Of a stretch of 64,000 nucleotides of DNA, positions 1-12,554 are shown one piece after another. The translations under genes were made by a program, and so were the position numbers. The notes beneath the pieces were generated by a model that saw only the letters and a program-made list of their open reading frames with translations, ran no database searches and had not been told where the DNA came from. Source of the DNA: Liolophura sinensis. Its lineage: Eukaryota > Mollusca > Polyplacophora > Chitonida > Chitonidae. The stretch lies in contig NC_088302.1 in NCBI RefSeq assembly GCF_032854445.1, positions 49,384,046 to 49,448,045 of the forward strand, in the 5' to 3' direction. The first letter of the stretch is position 1. Each line of letters begins with the position of its first letter.

Positions 1-112
1 TGCTGAAGGCCTTTCAACGTACGGCCGAGAGGAAGCCAGCATAAAATGAACTTAAACTCACTCTCGACTTGGAGGCGGACGCTCTAGCCATTCGACCACC
101 GAAGCGGTCTTT
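1..112 (-). mobile_element. tRNA-derived SINE, family 1, variant head (cut by window edge)
   Basis: Reading the minus strand, the tRNA-like head GAATGGCTAGAGCG is followed by the family 1 block (GCTGGCTTCCTCTC, GGCCGTACGT). The head differs from other copies here, which begin GTGGCTCAG. Only the 5' part lies in the window. Confidence 0.65.
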
Positions 113-664
113 AACCAATAAAGTATTAGAATACAGTTACCACAGGATGGAATGCGTCAAAATAGGGTTGCTTTTAAAACCAAAACCTGAACACTCTACA
201 TGTACATATATGAAATAATTGGGAATAGGCAATAGGTAACCAATCAGCTTTAATGTTGTAAACACCAAAATACCAATGCTGTGTTTATTTATTCAATTTT
301 GTTTGATGTCATTAAAACAAATTAGTCGAGGATATTCTCATGTTTTTCTTAGTAGTTTCTTACACAATAGACTTCTGTTAGTCGGATTGACAATACCAAA
401 CTAAAAGAATTTATATTTACATGTCTGAGCATAGTGGAAATGATGCTCACGGTATACAAACAATTGCATTTCATGTGTAGATTTTTTTTCACTTGCTTGA
501 ATATATAACGTACTAAGAATAGTTCGGGGTGTGGGCCATGACCATGTTTTACAATTGCTCAGAAGGACACACGACGTCATGAATCAAAGTGGCCTTGAAC
601 AGATAATTTGTTTGATCTCACCACTCTCACCTTGTGACAACTACTATTTCACATATTCTGTCCT

Positions 665-855
665 AATGAGATCTAGTTCAGCTCATACTGTCTTCCTATC
701 CCATCATACGCAGGGAGGTCTGCCAACAAAGTGCGGGATGGCTTTGGGTTTCCCTAGGGATCTACCCATTTTCGTCCCACCACAGTGATAGTTGCCGTTG
801 TATAAGTGAAATATTTCCGTACTGTGTAAACCAACAACCCAGTAAGTAAATAAAA
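665..855 (+). mobile_element. tRNA-derived SINE, family 1 (diverged copy)
   Basis: Diverged middle and tail: GGTCTGCCAACAAAG, GGGTTTCCCTAGGG, CCGTTGTATAAGTGAAATAT, ending in a TAAGTAAATAAA tail. Confidence 0.6.
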
Positions 856-1778
856 TGCTCAGAATAAGGGTTCTACGTCCATTTGCTCAGCCTAACGTTC
901 GTTGAAGACCATGTCTTCCAACAATATGCCATGCTCACCTGTAGGTCACACCTGAGTAAAGTTCATCAGTAATTTGACAAGGGTCAGTAGTACATACATC
1001 TGACACTCTGCTTTCCTCCACCTATAGATCTCCCTCCTTAATGTATGAGCCAACTTACTGATTACGGCGTTAAAACAACAATTAAGACAATCTACGAGCA
1101 AGAAATCCCGAGGAAGCGTCCAAAATCGTGGGTAATTATGAGTCTTTCAAAAGTCGATAAATTAGTTTTGATAAGACAAATCTCTTGGGTTATAATCAGA
1201 ATTGACGACGATGGTAGCGAATAGCGGAGATCGCAGGTAGTCATAGCTCTAGCATGACTAGGCCTTAAAATGCTCCTGTGACGTCATAGAGACGCCATAA
1301 CGAGTAAAAGTTTTCAGCGCTGAGCACATAACTGTAACATGTATGTTAAGGTGTTCGCCGGAACAAAAGCGCACCGCGCAATCGCTTATGAAAGAACCTG
1401 AAAGATCATAAATTTATCCCAAAACAACATTTCAGAGCTTGCGCATAAACGCCTTTACATTTATACCCTTCATATATCACTTCATATAATTAAATTACAG
1501 TTTCAAATTAAAATACAACATATTTCATGTCATGCGTTATTACATTAATTATCATAAAGTTGTTGTCGTCATTTCTGGTCTGTATGTATCGCTTTATATT
1601 CATCGTTAACTATTTTCCGTGAATATATTACGTTATTGTTTACTTAAAGAATGACAAAAGGGTCCATACAAGGACTGTAAAGAGATATGCTGTGATGCAG
1701 AGTCCGTTTGAGTTGTAGATGGTTGTGTTATACACATCTGCACTGGGCATAGGGACGGTTACCAAACGTCCAATGTCC
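856..1778. other. Intergenic, nothing recognised
   Basis: AT-rich, no open frame of note and no repeat seen apart from the block that begins at 1779. Confidence 0.5.
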
Positions 1779-2000
1779 CGCCAACCATTTGACTCACATC
1801 GGCTTGCAGGAGGATCTCATACGTTCAAAGTAACGCCAACCATTTGACTCACATCACCTTGCAGGAGGGTCCCATACGTTAAAGCAATGCCGACTATTTG
1901 ACTCACATCAACTTGCAGGAGGATCCATCCGTTCAAAATAACGCCAACCAACTGACCCATGCCAGCTTAGAGGCTGTTCCTATACGTCCAATGTCCTGCC
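1779..2000 (+). repeat. Tandem repeat, 54-55 bp, about 4 copies
   Basis: Units begin CGCCAACCATTTGACTCACA at 1779, 1834, 1888 (variant) and 1942; the last unit is diverged. Confidence 0.85.
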
Positions 2001-2083
2001 TCAAATCAGCTCGTACAATGCTCAACCAACTGATTCACATCACACGACTTTTCTTGACTGACAAGAGGGAAAGGTCAGTGGAC

Positions 2084-2632
2084 TTATGTATCCTGCTCTT
2101 TTGGTAGGCAAAATGGATAAATCTTAGTCAAATATTTTGTTCTGAACTCTTCTGAAATTTTGTTGCTTAAAAACATAACGAAAGACGTTGAAGTATGCAC
2201 AAAACTCTCGATGAGAAATTTGCAGACGGGGAAAATTGTGATCATCATTGATGATGCGAGTTTGATCAGTGATGATTCCATTGGCTCCTGAAATGTACAC
2301 TTTCTGATACTTGTCATAGCATGCAGTTTTACACATACTGCATTGAATTTCACAGTCACATGCACGTGGCTATGGTTTACAGAACCACATGAAGCGTCCA
2401 CCGAGCCACTGTTGAATGTTGAGCGTGCATGTATTATCTGACATATTCCTTGTATACATTCTTTTGTACATTTTGAAATACCCACTGAAAACACATCGTT
2501 CTTCAAGTTATGGAAACTGTCAAATCCTACAGCAATGTGTCCGTATGACATCATATGACAGGCAGCAAGCACTGTGCCAGTTTCATCCACTGTAAGACTC
2601 AATCCTCGTCTTTCTGCGTTGTCCATCCCCAC
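2084..2632 (-). other. Unidentified 182-codon open reading frame downstream of the LRR/EF-hand gene
   Basis: This is the longest uninterrupted ATG frame in the window. It overlaps the last 34 bases of the LRR gene coding sequence in another frame and runs through its expected 3' UTR. I do not recognise the product. A 53-bp intron-like segment (2642-2590; donor G|GTAATA, acceptor TTACAG) would join the LRR protein in frame to it, which would make a longer C-terminus. It could also be a remnant of a transposon protein, or chance. Confidence 0.25.
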
Positions 2633-5600
2633 AACGTATTACCGCTGATTGACGATCTTCGGTCCATCCCATATAGAGTCGCAACGCTAGCTCGCCTCTT
2701 AGCGGACAAAGGTTTCAACAGGCCATTTCTTGTTTGCTGGTTAACATTGTCAGGTACTGGACTCTCAGTGGTCATGGCCGCCTCCAACATCGCCTTGGCT
2801 TGAGTATCAACGCCAATCTCAACTTTTCCGGTAGTCTCATTAAAACCAGCCCCTTTGAAAGCTTGAGAAAATCTGTTTTCTTTCTCAACAGAAAGAGAAG
2901 CTTTCTCTGCCCTTTTGGCTGCCTTTGCCCTGGAATGTCGCTTTATTTTTCTGTCAGCTTCCAAAAATTCCCTTTAGAAATGAAAGTGTCGTTTAAATGG
3001 ACTGAACGAAAAGGTTGTTTTAGTGTAGGACAAGCTAAGTGCTACCATATTTATAGATCTGCCTTACTAAAACCGCCATTTGGAAGATACCAGGAATGAC
3101 GACTCCCCCCTAGGTCCACTGAGGCGATCATTTCTAAAGCGTGAAGCGAAAAAGTGAAGATCAAATCTTAAAACATTTAGTTGGAGCCGATTTGGGATGA
3201 TATCTGAATTATAATGCTATTTAGACACATTTTGTATTCGTCGTGGACGTTTATGATTACCGGTATTAATTGCATATTTATTTTGCTAACAATTTGCTTC
3301 ATTTTATGCATATTTTCTTTTTTTTATGCGGTCCATCAATCCCGATTGGTTCCCTATAAGGCAGTGTTCGTTATTACTAGCAATAGGCCTACTTACTCTA
3401 GATCGATTCGACCATCTCGTTTAAAATCTATGAAGTCCATAGCTTTGTCTACTGATGCCGAAGTGACAGGGATACCAGCTTCCTGTTAACACAAATTCAC
3501 GCATAAAAGGCAATACAGAAAGCATTTGTACATTGTAAAAGACTCGTGCATGGGTTATGCACATTTTCAGATATCATTTTGCTTATGTGTAATTCCAAAA
3601 TTTCCAAAACCATTTTTAGATGTGAAAGGCAAGAAATGTTATACCGAATTCAAACTGACTAAGGTAACAACAAATACCATTTTTAAAGTCTTTGGTATCA
3701 CCCGACCAGGGTCCCGGGTCTCTCGACTTGGATTTACTTGTTATTTATTTGATTGGTGTTTTACGCCGTACTCAGGAATATTTCACTTATACGACGGCCA
3801 GCATTATGGTGGGAGGTTAATGTAATTTCTAGAAATTATTTGGATGTGCTTTGATGCTAAATACATTGTGTTTTCATCAGCGATAGTCAATTTGCACCAC
3901 AATTTTAACTACACTAACTACTAAATCACGCATAATCAATACGTCCTCAGTCCTTCTTGGGCTTACCTTGAACAGCTTATGAAGCTCCACCTTAGTTACC
4001 AAGTTATTCTTTTCTTTGTCCATTTTCAGGAAGAAATCTACTGCCCTCATTTTTTCTTTGAGCATATACAACATTTCTATTGGGTCCAGCGTAAACACTT
4101 CGTCCTTCTTGTCAAACTCCCTCAGTACACTGTTCCGTTTAAACTGGTTAAGTGGCAGAGCCGCCTCGAAACGAACCCGGAAAAGCCTGCGGGATTCTAT
4201 GACGTCCAGGATCCTCAGAAATTCTTCATCAACAATCAAACCCTGATGGAGAGACAATTGGTAACTTTTACCATGGAATACAGACAAATGGTAACTATTT
4301 TACCATAATGTGCAAGACTATGTTACCTTGGTCGACTGACGAGTATTATTCTCTTACGTGCATGCAATTGGAAACTATCTTGTTGGGCCGACAACTGGTA
4401 ATTATAAAACCCTGGTGGACAGACAATTGACAACTATTATACTTTGTTTGACAGGCAATTGGTAGCTATTATAGCTTGTGGAATAGACAATTGGCAACTA
4501 TTATACTTTGTTTGACAGGCAATTGGTAGCTATTATAGCTTGTGGAATAGACAATTGGCAACTATTATATTTTGTTTGACAGGTAATTGGTGGCTATTAT
4601 AGCTTGTGGAATAGACAATTGACAACTATTATACTTTGTTTGACAGGCAATTGGTGGCTATTATAACTTGTGGAATAGACAATTGACAACTATTATACTT
4701 TGTTTGACAGGCAATTGGTAGCTATTATAGCTTGTGGAATAGACAACTGACAACTATTATACTTTGTTTGACAGGCAATTGGTAGCTATTATAGCTTGTG
4801 GAATAGACAATTAATAACTATTGTTAGTTTGTTTGACAGGCAATTGGTGGCTATTATAGCTTGTGAAGTAGACAATTGGCAACTATTATACTTTGTTTGA
4901 GAGGAAATTGGTGGCTATTATAGCTTGTGGAATAGCCAATTAATAACTATTATACTTTGTTTGACAGGCAATTGGTGGCTATTATAGCTTGTGAAATAGT
5001 CAATTGATAACAATTATACTTTGACTGGTACCTGGTAGCTATTATAGCTTGTGAAATAGACAATTGACAACTATTATACTTTGTTTGACAGGGAATTGGT
5101 AGCTATTATAGCTTGTGGAATTATCAATTGATACCATCATACTTTGTTTGACAGGTAATTGGTGGCTATAATAGCTTGTGGAATAGACAATTGACAACTA
5201 TTATACTTTATTTGACAGGTAATTGGTGGCTATTATAGCTTGTGGAATAGACAATTGATAGATATTATATCCTAATCCACAGAAAATTGGTAAATATTAT
5301 GCCATAATGTTTAGACAAAGTGCAACCCAATGAACAGACAATGAACAGACTTAGTATACAGACAATCAGCATTTATTATAACACAATCACATATAATTGA
5401 AAACTACAGTATCATTAATTATATCATTAATGTGCAACAAATTAACTAATCAAAATGTTTTCGGATGCAAATGCATACTTACATCTAGATCGAGATAGGT
5501 TAGCGCCATTTCTGGCGAATCACGAATAGCACCTAAAAGTACTCCAGTAAATGGGACCGTGATTGGGTTGTGACTTAACTGTGAACATGAAAGTATTAAA

Positions 5601-8600
5601 GATAAAATATTGTTGTTGTATGCACTTATGACAAAAAAAATCTATGAGATTAGTATGGGGCTTACTGATCCAATAAAACGTTATATGTAGGGTCATAAAT
5701 AATATGGGACAGTTTATTTTAACCGGGTATGAAACATGGATATTCATTTTAGACATTGAAAAAACAGTTTACACTTTACAATTACATAATAATAATTGCT
5801 TACATTTGTTATTGTTGTCTGTTTTTTAAAATTAATTGGTGAAAATATGATCCTCGTGTATAAATAAATAATAGTTCAAGGCGCACACTTACGTTCAGCT
5901 TTATCAGAGTTTTGTTTTTCACAACACCTTTCATCAGCTGTACTAAGGCTGGCGGATGAATGCGGTTACACGAGAGGTCAAGGTCCGTTAGCGTTGTGTT
6001 CTTCTCCATCGCTTCACCAATAGCTAGGGCCCCTCCAAAGGCGAAACCGTTCCAACCTAAGTTTAATGTCGTCAAAGTGGAGTTTTTCTGTATAAACACA
6101 GACAAGAATAATATTTGTTTATTTATTTATTTCATTGGTGTTTTACGCCGTACTCAAGAATATTTCACTTATACGACAGCGGCCAGCATTATGGTGGGTG
6201 GAAACGGGCATTATGGAGGCCGGGGGCACCTACGACCATCCGCAGGTTGCTAACAGAACTTCCCACGTACGGACAAAAATAATATACAGTGGGGTTGTAT
6301 ATACCACCCATGAAATATTTCCTTTCTTAAATTAACGATTCTCCAAGATCTAGAAATCATTTTATCTTTATTCATAAAACTGGTCACACAATAGTCTTTC
6401 GGTCTTCGTACTCTTAGCACATATTCTAAAGAGTATTTCGCTTATTCAGCAGCTATCGGATTTATAAGTAAAGAATCCCCGATAAGCACGTGATACAACT
6501 CTTGACAAAACGAGGAGCTAGTTTTCTAAGATATGATGGTCACGATTAAAATAACCGATAATTTTCGGCCAGCATGTGACCCTGGTTTGGGTGTTGTGTG
6601 TAGACTTACTCGATCAACGATGCTCACCACACACTCGACGTTTACTGTCCCATTTTCCCCACTTTTCGTATCCCTCGCTGTTATGGTATATTGTATAAAC
6701 ACTTACTAAAGTGATACGCTGGCATGACAGTTCCACCTGCCGACAGTTACGCACTGCATGCACCAGGCGCCATAAATTTCAAAGTTACCGACGCTGCGTG
6801 GTGCGCATTTGCTATGCTGACGAATACTTGTTTAATGCTATACAGATGTTACTTCCAGCACATATTACAAATGCTTCCTAAAACGTGCCCCACTAAAGCA
6901 TTCGATTTGCATGCTGGAATATCACCTGAAGCCTTTCGAACTTCACCATTAGTTGTCGTTTGGGCCTAATTAGAATCTCTCGAAATTTTGCAGTGTATAC
7001 TCACCTGTATACATTTAGCTATGTTAATTGCGCCTCGGCATCTAATGTGATTCCAGCTTAAATCCAACGTCTTCAAATTAGTGTTATTTTCTGAAATGAC
7101 ACATTTACATCGTAATATGTATTTATAAAAACAAATTACATGATGTTCATCAGACTCAACAAAAACATGAAGTAAGCAATAGGTTGTATCTATAATAAAT
7201 TCACAAAACATTAAGACGGATCAGTGATGTGTATCACCATTTATGCAATATGCCTTTCCAATATAACAGACTCACCTAGAACGTCCCCTATGATTTTCCC
7301 AGCATCTTCTCTAAATTCGTTGTGACTGAGATTGAGAGTATCTAAAGATGTGCCGTTCTGTCAAAAATAGAAATGAAGAGTTTACCAAAGATTCTGGGGG
7401 AAATTACCACAAAGCCAACTGTGACCTAAGTGTAAGTTTGAAAAACGATTTTGAACGATGCAAATTAATACTGAAAACAGCCAAGAAGTGCAATATTAGG
7501 ATAGGTCTATACAAATTTGTACTTGTATACTTCACTTAATTATGCGCTATAATGAAGGTTTAATCTTGAACTGAAATCTTGAATCTTGGATTAATGACTT
7601 GAATTTAAAACACTGCTTTCTTGGAATGGCCACATACTTGAGAGAATACGAGGGCTTGTTGTCGAAGTTAATATGTCTTTTTCTGACAGTCATAACAGGT
7701 AATGACCAATCAAATAAATGACCTTTTCATTTATTATAGTTGCATTTTGTTTCAGTATGTCTCACATATAACCTAGTTAATTGATCAGTGCTCCTACAGA
7801 ACGCATCATTTTTTCGGCTGTTAAAATTTACTTCGTAAATGTCTAATTATAAAGTTTCAACCTAAAGACATTGGCTTTCTGACATGTCCGTGAATCGCCT
7901 GTTTGCTGTGAACGGTTTTCAAATGATTATCCCACATGACAAATTGACCATCTTTTCGGACTCGTCTCGTCTGGTAAAATGAAATCCTTAGGCTAAAGGC
8001 GCTGACTAGAGCGGCTGTTTGGTGGATATCTCGTACATTGCCCCTGTTAACTTCTGACGAATACACGTGATTTGTTCTGTTCGGAAGTTTTCCTTGGCGG
8101 TAAAAACTGATACTTACCTGAATGATGTCAGCAACATGTACGCTGTCAATGTCTCGAAGATTGTTCCCTGAAAAAGTGTTAGTGTACTTATATTAAAACG
8201 TTAGATTTATTGGCATTTTTGTCCTCTATGAAAAGTTAGAACAAGAGATGCACAAGAACAATTTGAAAGCAAATTTTCCATTGCATGCATATGTACATAA
8301 TTCTCGTGACACACTCAAAGAGAGATCGGCTTAGGCCTACATTGTTGAGTGAATTTGACGTCTTGGATAACAGTGAGTTCCACATTTTAAACATGTGTGG
8401 TGTATTTAATCATAAAATGCCACTCAAAATTGGTTCCACACATTTACCATGTGAAATCAGCTAAACATGTGGAATTATTCTGTGGAAAGCTATACAGTAT
8501 ACACATGTTTAAATACTCCACGTCTGATTTACAGTGTGGGGGCCTCCGTGGCTTAAATTTACAGTGTGTCGTTACATATGTTTAGATAGCACTGAGTGCT

Positions 8601-8974
8601 AAAGAATCAGCCTCTACTCATTTATGTCCAACGTGATTGTCTAATTCATGAATTGTAGATTCTTTCTGGAACTGGAAGCAATTCCTACCTGACAAATTCA
8701 GCGATGTAATCACGCTGTTTTCCCTCATGGCCTCCGCCAAACACTTAATCCCAACTCCTGTCAAGTGGTTGTTTGCAATTTTCTGGCCGAAAATCAATGA
8801 AAATTAAAATATATAACTAGAAAACATAGCCCTTATATTTTCTCTACTTTCCAACTCCTCCAATATGGTTGTCCGCAATTTTCTGGCAAAAATTAATACA
8901 AATTGAAACGCCTAACTATAAAACGTAGCCCTTTCACAATTACTATGGTACTGTGAACAATAAGGATAATCTAT

Positions 8975-9009
<35 letters not shown>

Positions 9010-11748
9010 TGTATTTATTTATTTATTTCACTGGTGTTTTACACCGTACTCAAGAATATTTCACTTATACGACGACGGCCAGCATTGTGGTGGGAGGAAA
9101 CCGGGCAGAGCCCGGGGGGAAACCCACGACCATCCGCAGGTTTCTGGCAGACCTTCCCACTAACGGAAGGATAATCTACCCTTGCTGAGTTATGACACTG
9201 TGTCCAGATATATGCATGCACGTGAAGGTATCCAACCGTTGCATCTCAATGCTAGAAAGGAATGCTGCTTTACAGGATGCAATATTTGCTTCATAGGATG
9301 CAATATATGCTTTACAGGATGCAATATTTGCTTTACAGGATGCAATACTTACGGAACAATTACAATTTGTTTCAATGTAAACATTATTTCCACTGGAACC
9401 TACAGTCTTCTGAGTCTTCATACCTTAACTTTGGCCGAGTAACCGTTTACCCTCAAAGGTTCTTTGAATAACCATCACAACTTAGGTATGGCAAGACAAA
9501 CTGCAGTGATGTTACTATAAACCGCCGCCAATGCTTTGAAGTCTTTTCGTACTAGAGGGACATATATACATTCTTACCAATTCTTTGATGCAAACGTTTT
9601 CGAGAAGCATGAGGCAGACGTACTGAACCATCTTATTGTCCATGAATATTCCAGACAAATCCAGCACCCTGGCACATGTATCCCTCTAAAACAGAAAAAA
9701 AAAGATTTGGTTCAAATAAATTGCAAGTGAAAACTTAACCTAGTACGTTCTAAGTTTAAACCCCTAGTTTTACGTGAGTATGCATGTATGCAAACACGAG
9801 CCGGCAATTATAAAATGGAGAATGCTGTTCCAAAGTCGCAAAACCAAGTGCCAAATTATCCACTGAACACCTATACCGTACGCCTAGTCCGGGTATAAGA
9901 GCTGTCGGCTCTTAAGTCAGTGATACCGACATAGGGTATATTGATAGTTATGCCGGTATCCAGATATTTTAAACATTTTTCATTCTACAGTGAGAAGTAA
10001 ATGATTGAAGTTTCCTGGCACAGCCAACCATAAACGAGAACATTAGATGAGATGATACACCGTAACCACAAACTCATGGATATAGCATAGATTGCTATGA
10101 AGATAAACCATGTAAAACCTATGTGGTGCATTACTTAGGTTTAGGTTCAATGCAGTGTCTGGAAACTCACCCGTAAAGCGTTAGAAATGGCCTTGACATC
10201 TCTCGCACCGAGAATCGAGCGCTTCAGACAGAGCTTCTCCCGTCCAAATTGTCTAGAGACCTCAGTAAGGGGGATAACCCTTAACGTCTGGCAGGTTTGC
10301 ATGTACACTTCGCGGGTGATCTGGCCGGGGTCCGTCGGGAGATTACGTGCACCGACTTAATGAAGGAACAAAGAAAGTGTGTACAGGATTAGACCTTCGT
10401 TGAATGACTGCTGAATTGATTTGTATTTTTTTTGTGAATTATCATGACGCAGTTACCAGAAATGATACCCGCCTGTGCTGACACAAGGGATGACACTTTT
10501 TCTCATTTAGTTTGCTGGGTGTCAGAAGAGATTTCCACAGCAACTGTTTCTTTAAAAACCCACAAGGGCGGCGGGATTTGCTTGGGTGATATATTCCTAG
10601 ATTCCTGACTGAGTGACTGCATGGCATCCGTCTCGATTGTAAAAGGCACCGTGTCCAATTCGGAGCCACGAATCATTACCAAAACCTTTCAGCTTAACTA
10701 CATGTAGTCGCATTCCCCATGGCAAGTGACTTTTGTGGGAAAGCACAAGTGTTACTGCTCACCGTTTTATTTTGCAGAACATATAGAAAAAGGCCTGTAT
10801 TGGACCAGACATGACGTGCCACTCAGTCACAGTGTACTGACACCAAGCTAACTAGACACCAAACATGACGTGCCACTCAGTCACAATGTACTGACACCAG
10901 GCTGACCTGACACCAGGCTGACCTGACACCAGACATGAAGCCCCACTCAGTTACAAGATGAACAGACACTAGACATGACACGCCACTGAGTCACAGTGCT
11001 CTGAGCCGGCCGACCAGACATCAGTCATGATGTACGTACCACATGACGTGCCACACAGTCAGAGTATACCGATACCGTGCCGGACAGACATGATGCACCA
11101 CCCGGCCCAGTATACCGACACCATGTCCAGCATACAACAGACATGATGTTCCATCCAGCCACAGTATCCTGATATCGTCCGATCAAACACCAGAAGATAT
11201 ACACCACCCTGTCACAGTATACCGGGCATGGGCAGACAACAGACAGGATGTGCCAGTGATACCGGGACAACCAACACCAAACATCACGTACCACCAGACC
11301 AGACACCAGACTTGATGCACACCCCGTAGTGCCCGTATAACAGCAGCGACTAAAGCCTGGTATATGCCCGTTATCCTGAGTGCCAAACAGAATTTCGTAA
11401 TGGCAATTAAGTCTAAGGTCCATACACTTTTGTGAGATTTTCTTTCACACTATACACTACAATCAATGATAAACGATCGTCGTCACAATGAAAATACGTT
11501 TCACCTTCATGAGAAATTACATTTATCAGTGTAAGGTTACACTGCATAATAAATACAGGTGAGGTGTCCGACTTACGGTTACTTTTCTGCGGTGTTTCTT
11601 GTTCGCATGGACTGTCTATTTCGGAAAAGTGGTGCCCATCGCTATCTGTCTCTGCCAGGAATGACGCTCTGGCCCTCGCCGATTCTCGCTGCACTTTCAC
11701 AAAGAAAGCCATGTGGTTTATGTCCTGACTGGTTGGAGACGGCTCCAT
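2599..11748 (-). CDS. LRR and EF-hand protein, LRRC74-like (12 coding exons)
   Basis: Exons (minus): 11748-11577, 10355-10171, 9685-9578, 8782-8689, 8167-8118, 7357-7276, 7090-7005, 6087-5893, 5578-5483, 4242-3967, 3482-3397, 2971-2599. All junctions are GT-AG and phases agree, giving about 600 residues. Residues 1-57 are polar. Residues 58-119 resemble the region before the repeats in LRRC74 proteins (Y-x4-C ... VIPLTEV). About 120-356 are ribonuclease-inhibitor-type repeats of about 28 residues (LNLGWNGF, LDLSCNRI, LDLSWNHI, LNLSHNEF). Two EF-hand loops follow at 431-442 (DKEKNNLVTKVE) and 467-478 (DFKRDGRIDLEE); each has an unusual position 3. The tail is Lys/Arg/Ala-rich. The start ATG has an in-frame TAG 45 nt upstream, but that TAG is also a possible splice acceptor, so an upstream exon is possible. 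No signal peptide or membrane segment is seen. LRR proteins of this kind usually act as binding scaffolds; the specific function is unknown. LRRC74 assignment is by motif only. Confidence 0.85.
3738..3822 (-). mobile_element. SINE family 1, 3' fragment
   Basis: About 85 bp of the SINE tail in reverse (GATTGGTGTTTTACGCCGTA ... CAGCATTATGGTGGGAGG), in intron 10 of the LRR/EF-hand gene, in the gene's own sense. Confidence 0.85.
4246..5380. repeat. 64-bp dimeric minisatellite filling intron 9 of the LRR/EF-hand gene
   Basis: Each 64-bp unit is two 32-bp halves: GACAATTGGCAACTATTATA... and GACAGGCAATTGGTAGCTAT.... About 13 regular units at 4424-5262, with diverged half units on both sides. The left diverged units reach the exon 10 acceptor at 4243. 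Confidence 0.92.
6116..6275 (-). mobile_element. SINE family 1, 5'-truncated
   Basis: Tail, core and CCACGTACGG block in reverse within intron 7 of the LRR/EF-hand gene. The (TTTA)n tail is present and the tRNA head missing. Confidence 0.85.
8750..8935. repeat. Local duplication at the exon 4 acceptor
   Basis: 8751-8835 and 8848-8937 share CCAACTCCT, TGGTTGT, GCAATTTTCTGGC and the CTA-AAAAC-TAGCCCTT stretch. The duplicated part includes the splice acceptor of exon 4 of the LRR/EF-hand gene. Confidence 0.75.
8971..9172 (-). mobile_element. SINE family 1 with long (TTTA)n tail
   Basis: In intron 3 of the LRR/EF-hand gene. Its tail of about 15 TTTA units (8971-9028) makes an additional microsatellite. 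The core is well conserved; the tRNA head is missing. Confidence 0.85.
9266..9351 (+). repeat. 21-bp tandem repeat, 4 copies
   Basis: TGCTTTACAGGATGCAATATT units; GGATGC recurs at 9275, 9296, 9317 and 9338. In intron 3 of the LRR/EF-hand gene. Confidence 0.9.
10801..11320. repeat. Degenerate minisatellite, roughly 50-bp period
   Basis: Repeated CATGACGTGCCACTCAGTCA, GTATACCGACACC and CAGACATGATG motifs, strongly diverged, in intron 1 of the LRR/EF-hand gene. Confidence 0.7.
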
Positions 11749-12090
11749 GATTTCGCTGTCACTACCAGATGATGAACTATTAACTTCTCTCTAAAACCAA
11801 AAGACAGATATAAAGATGTGGTTTTAATTCGGTCGCATCTCTCGATACACCACTCAGACAATCATCCTCAGATATTTGGACTTTCCGAGTAGTTCCTCTA
11901 ACTCAAATGATGCAGTCAAATGCGAAACCCTGCAACTTTTGAAAGATACACAGTTCCCGTACCCGGTAAGTATAAAGGTTTTATCGTTTCGTAATTACGA
12001 AATACTTTCTCGTAAATACCAGATTTAGTTTTGGAGAATGTTTATATGTTTTGCACATATTGGCTTCCGTATAAAAGAGGTATGCTCAAG

Positions 12091-12114
12091 TTTTTTTTTT
12101 TTTTTTTTTTTTTT
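12091..12114. repeat. Poly-T run (24)
   Basis: Uninterrupted T run; could be the poly-A tail of a minus-strand retrocopy, but no source is recognised. Confidence 0.9.
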
Positions 12115-12536
12115 GTTAATTATATTTTGTGTTTTAGCGATAATCGAAAGGTCTTTACTGAGATAAACGTTTGACCGTGAGAAATATGGTGCGTTGTACA
12201 CCCAAACAGCCCACTTACTTGTAGCTGAGAAAACTTCTCGGTATGCATGGTGGACGAGGCAGTGGCATATAACTTTGAGCACACTGGTCGGAGAAGTCTG
12301 AGTTTTGACAATGTAATAGAAGAATGCCTGCACGAGTTTGAAAACGTGGTGCCTGTTGAAGGATACACGAGGCAATACACGAGTGTGAAGTCAAAGTCAT
12401 AATGTTTTCATGGCTGCTGGATATATAACAACGCTTAACAACTAGCTCACAAAGGCTAAGCCTAATACCCGAATATCCGTATCAGACAGACTAATCTGTC
12501 TGTCAAAAGTTGTGTCTCGAATGACTGCTTTACATG

Positions 12537-12554
12537 CATATATATATATATATA
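12537..12554. repeat. (AT)n microsatellite
   Basis: Simple alternating AT run. Confidence 0.9.

Noticed and set aside
2599-2964. Separate small gene at this place
   Set aside because: It joins exon 11 in phase across a proper acceptor and completes the second EF-hand, so it is the last exon of the LRR gene.
6135-6335. Frames reading through SINE copies (also near 9039, 21227, 25136, 28130)
   Set aside because: Same peptide motifs recur because they translate the SINE; no evidence of coding.
11025-11423. 132-codon minus-strand frame
   Set aside because: Lies in a degenerate minisatellite inside an intron of the LRR/EF-hand gene, with no splice support.
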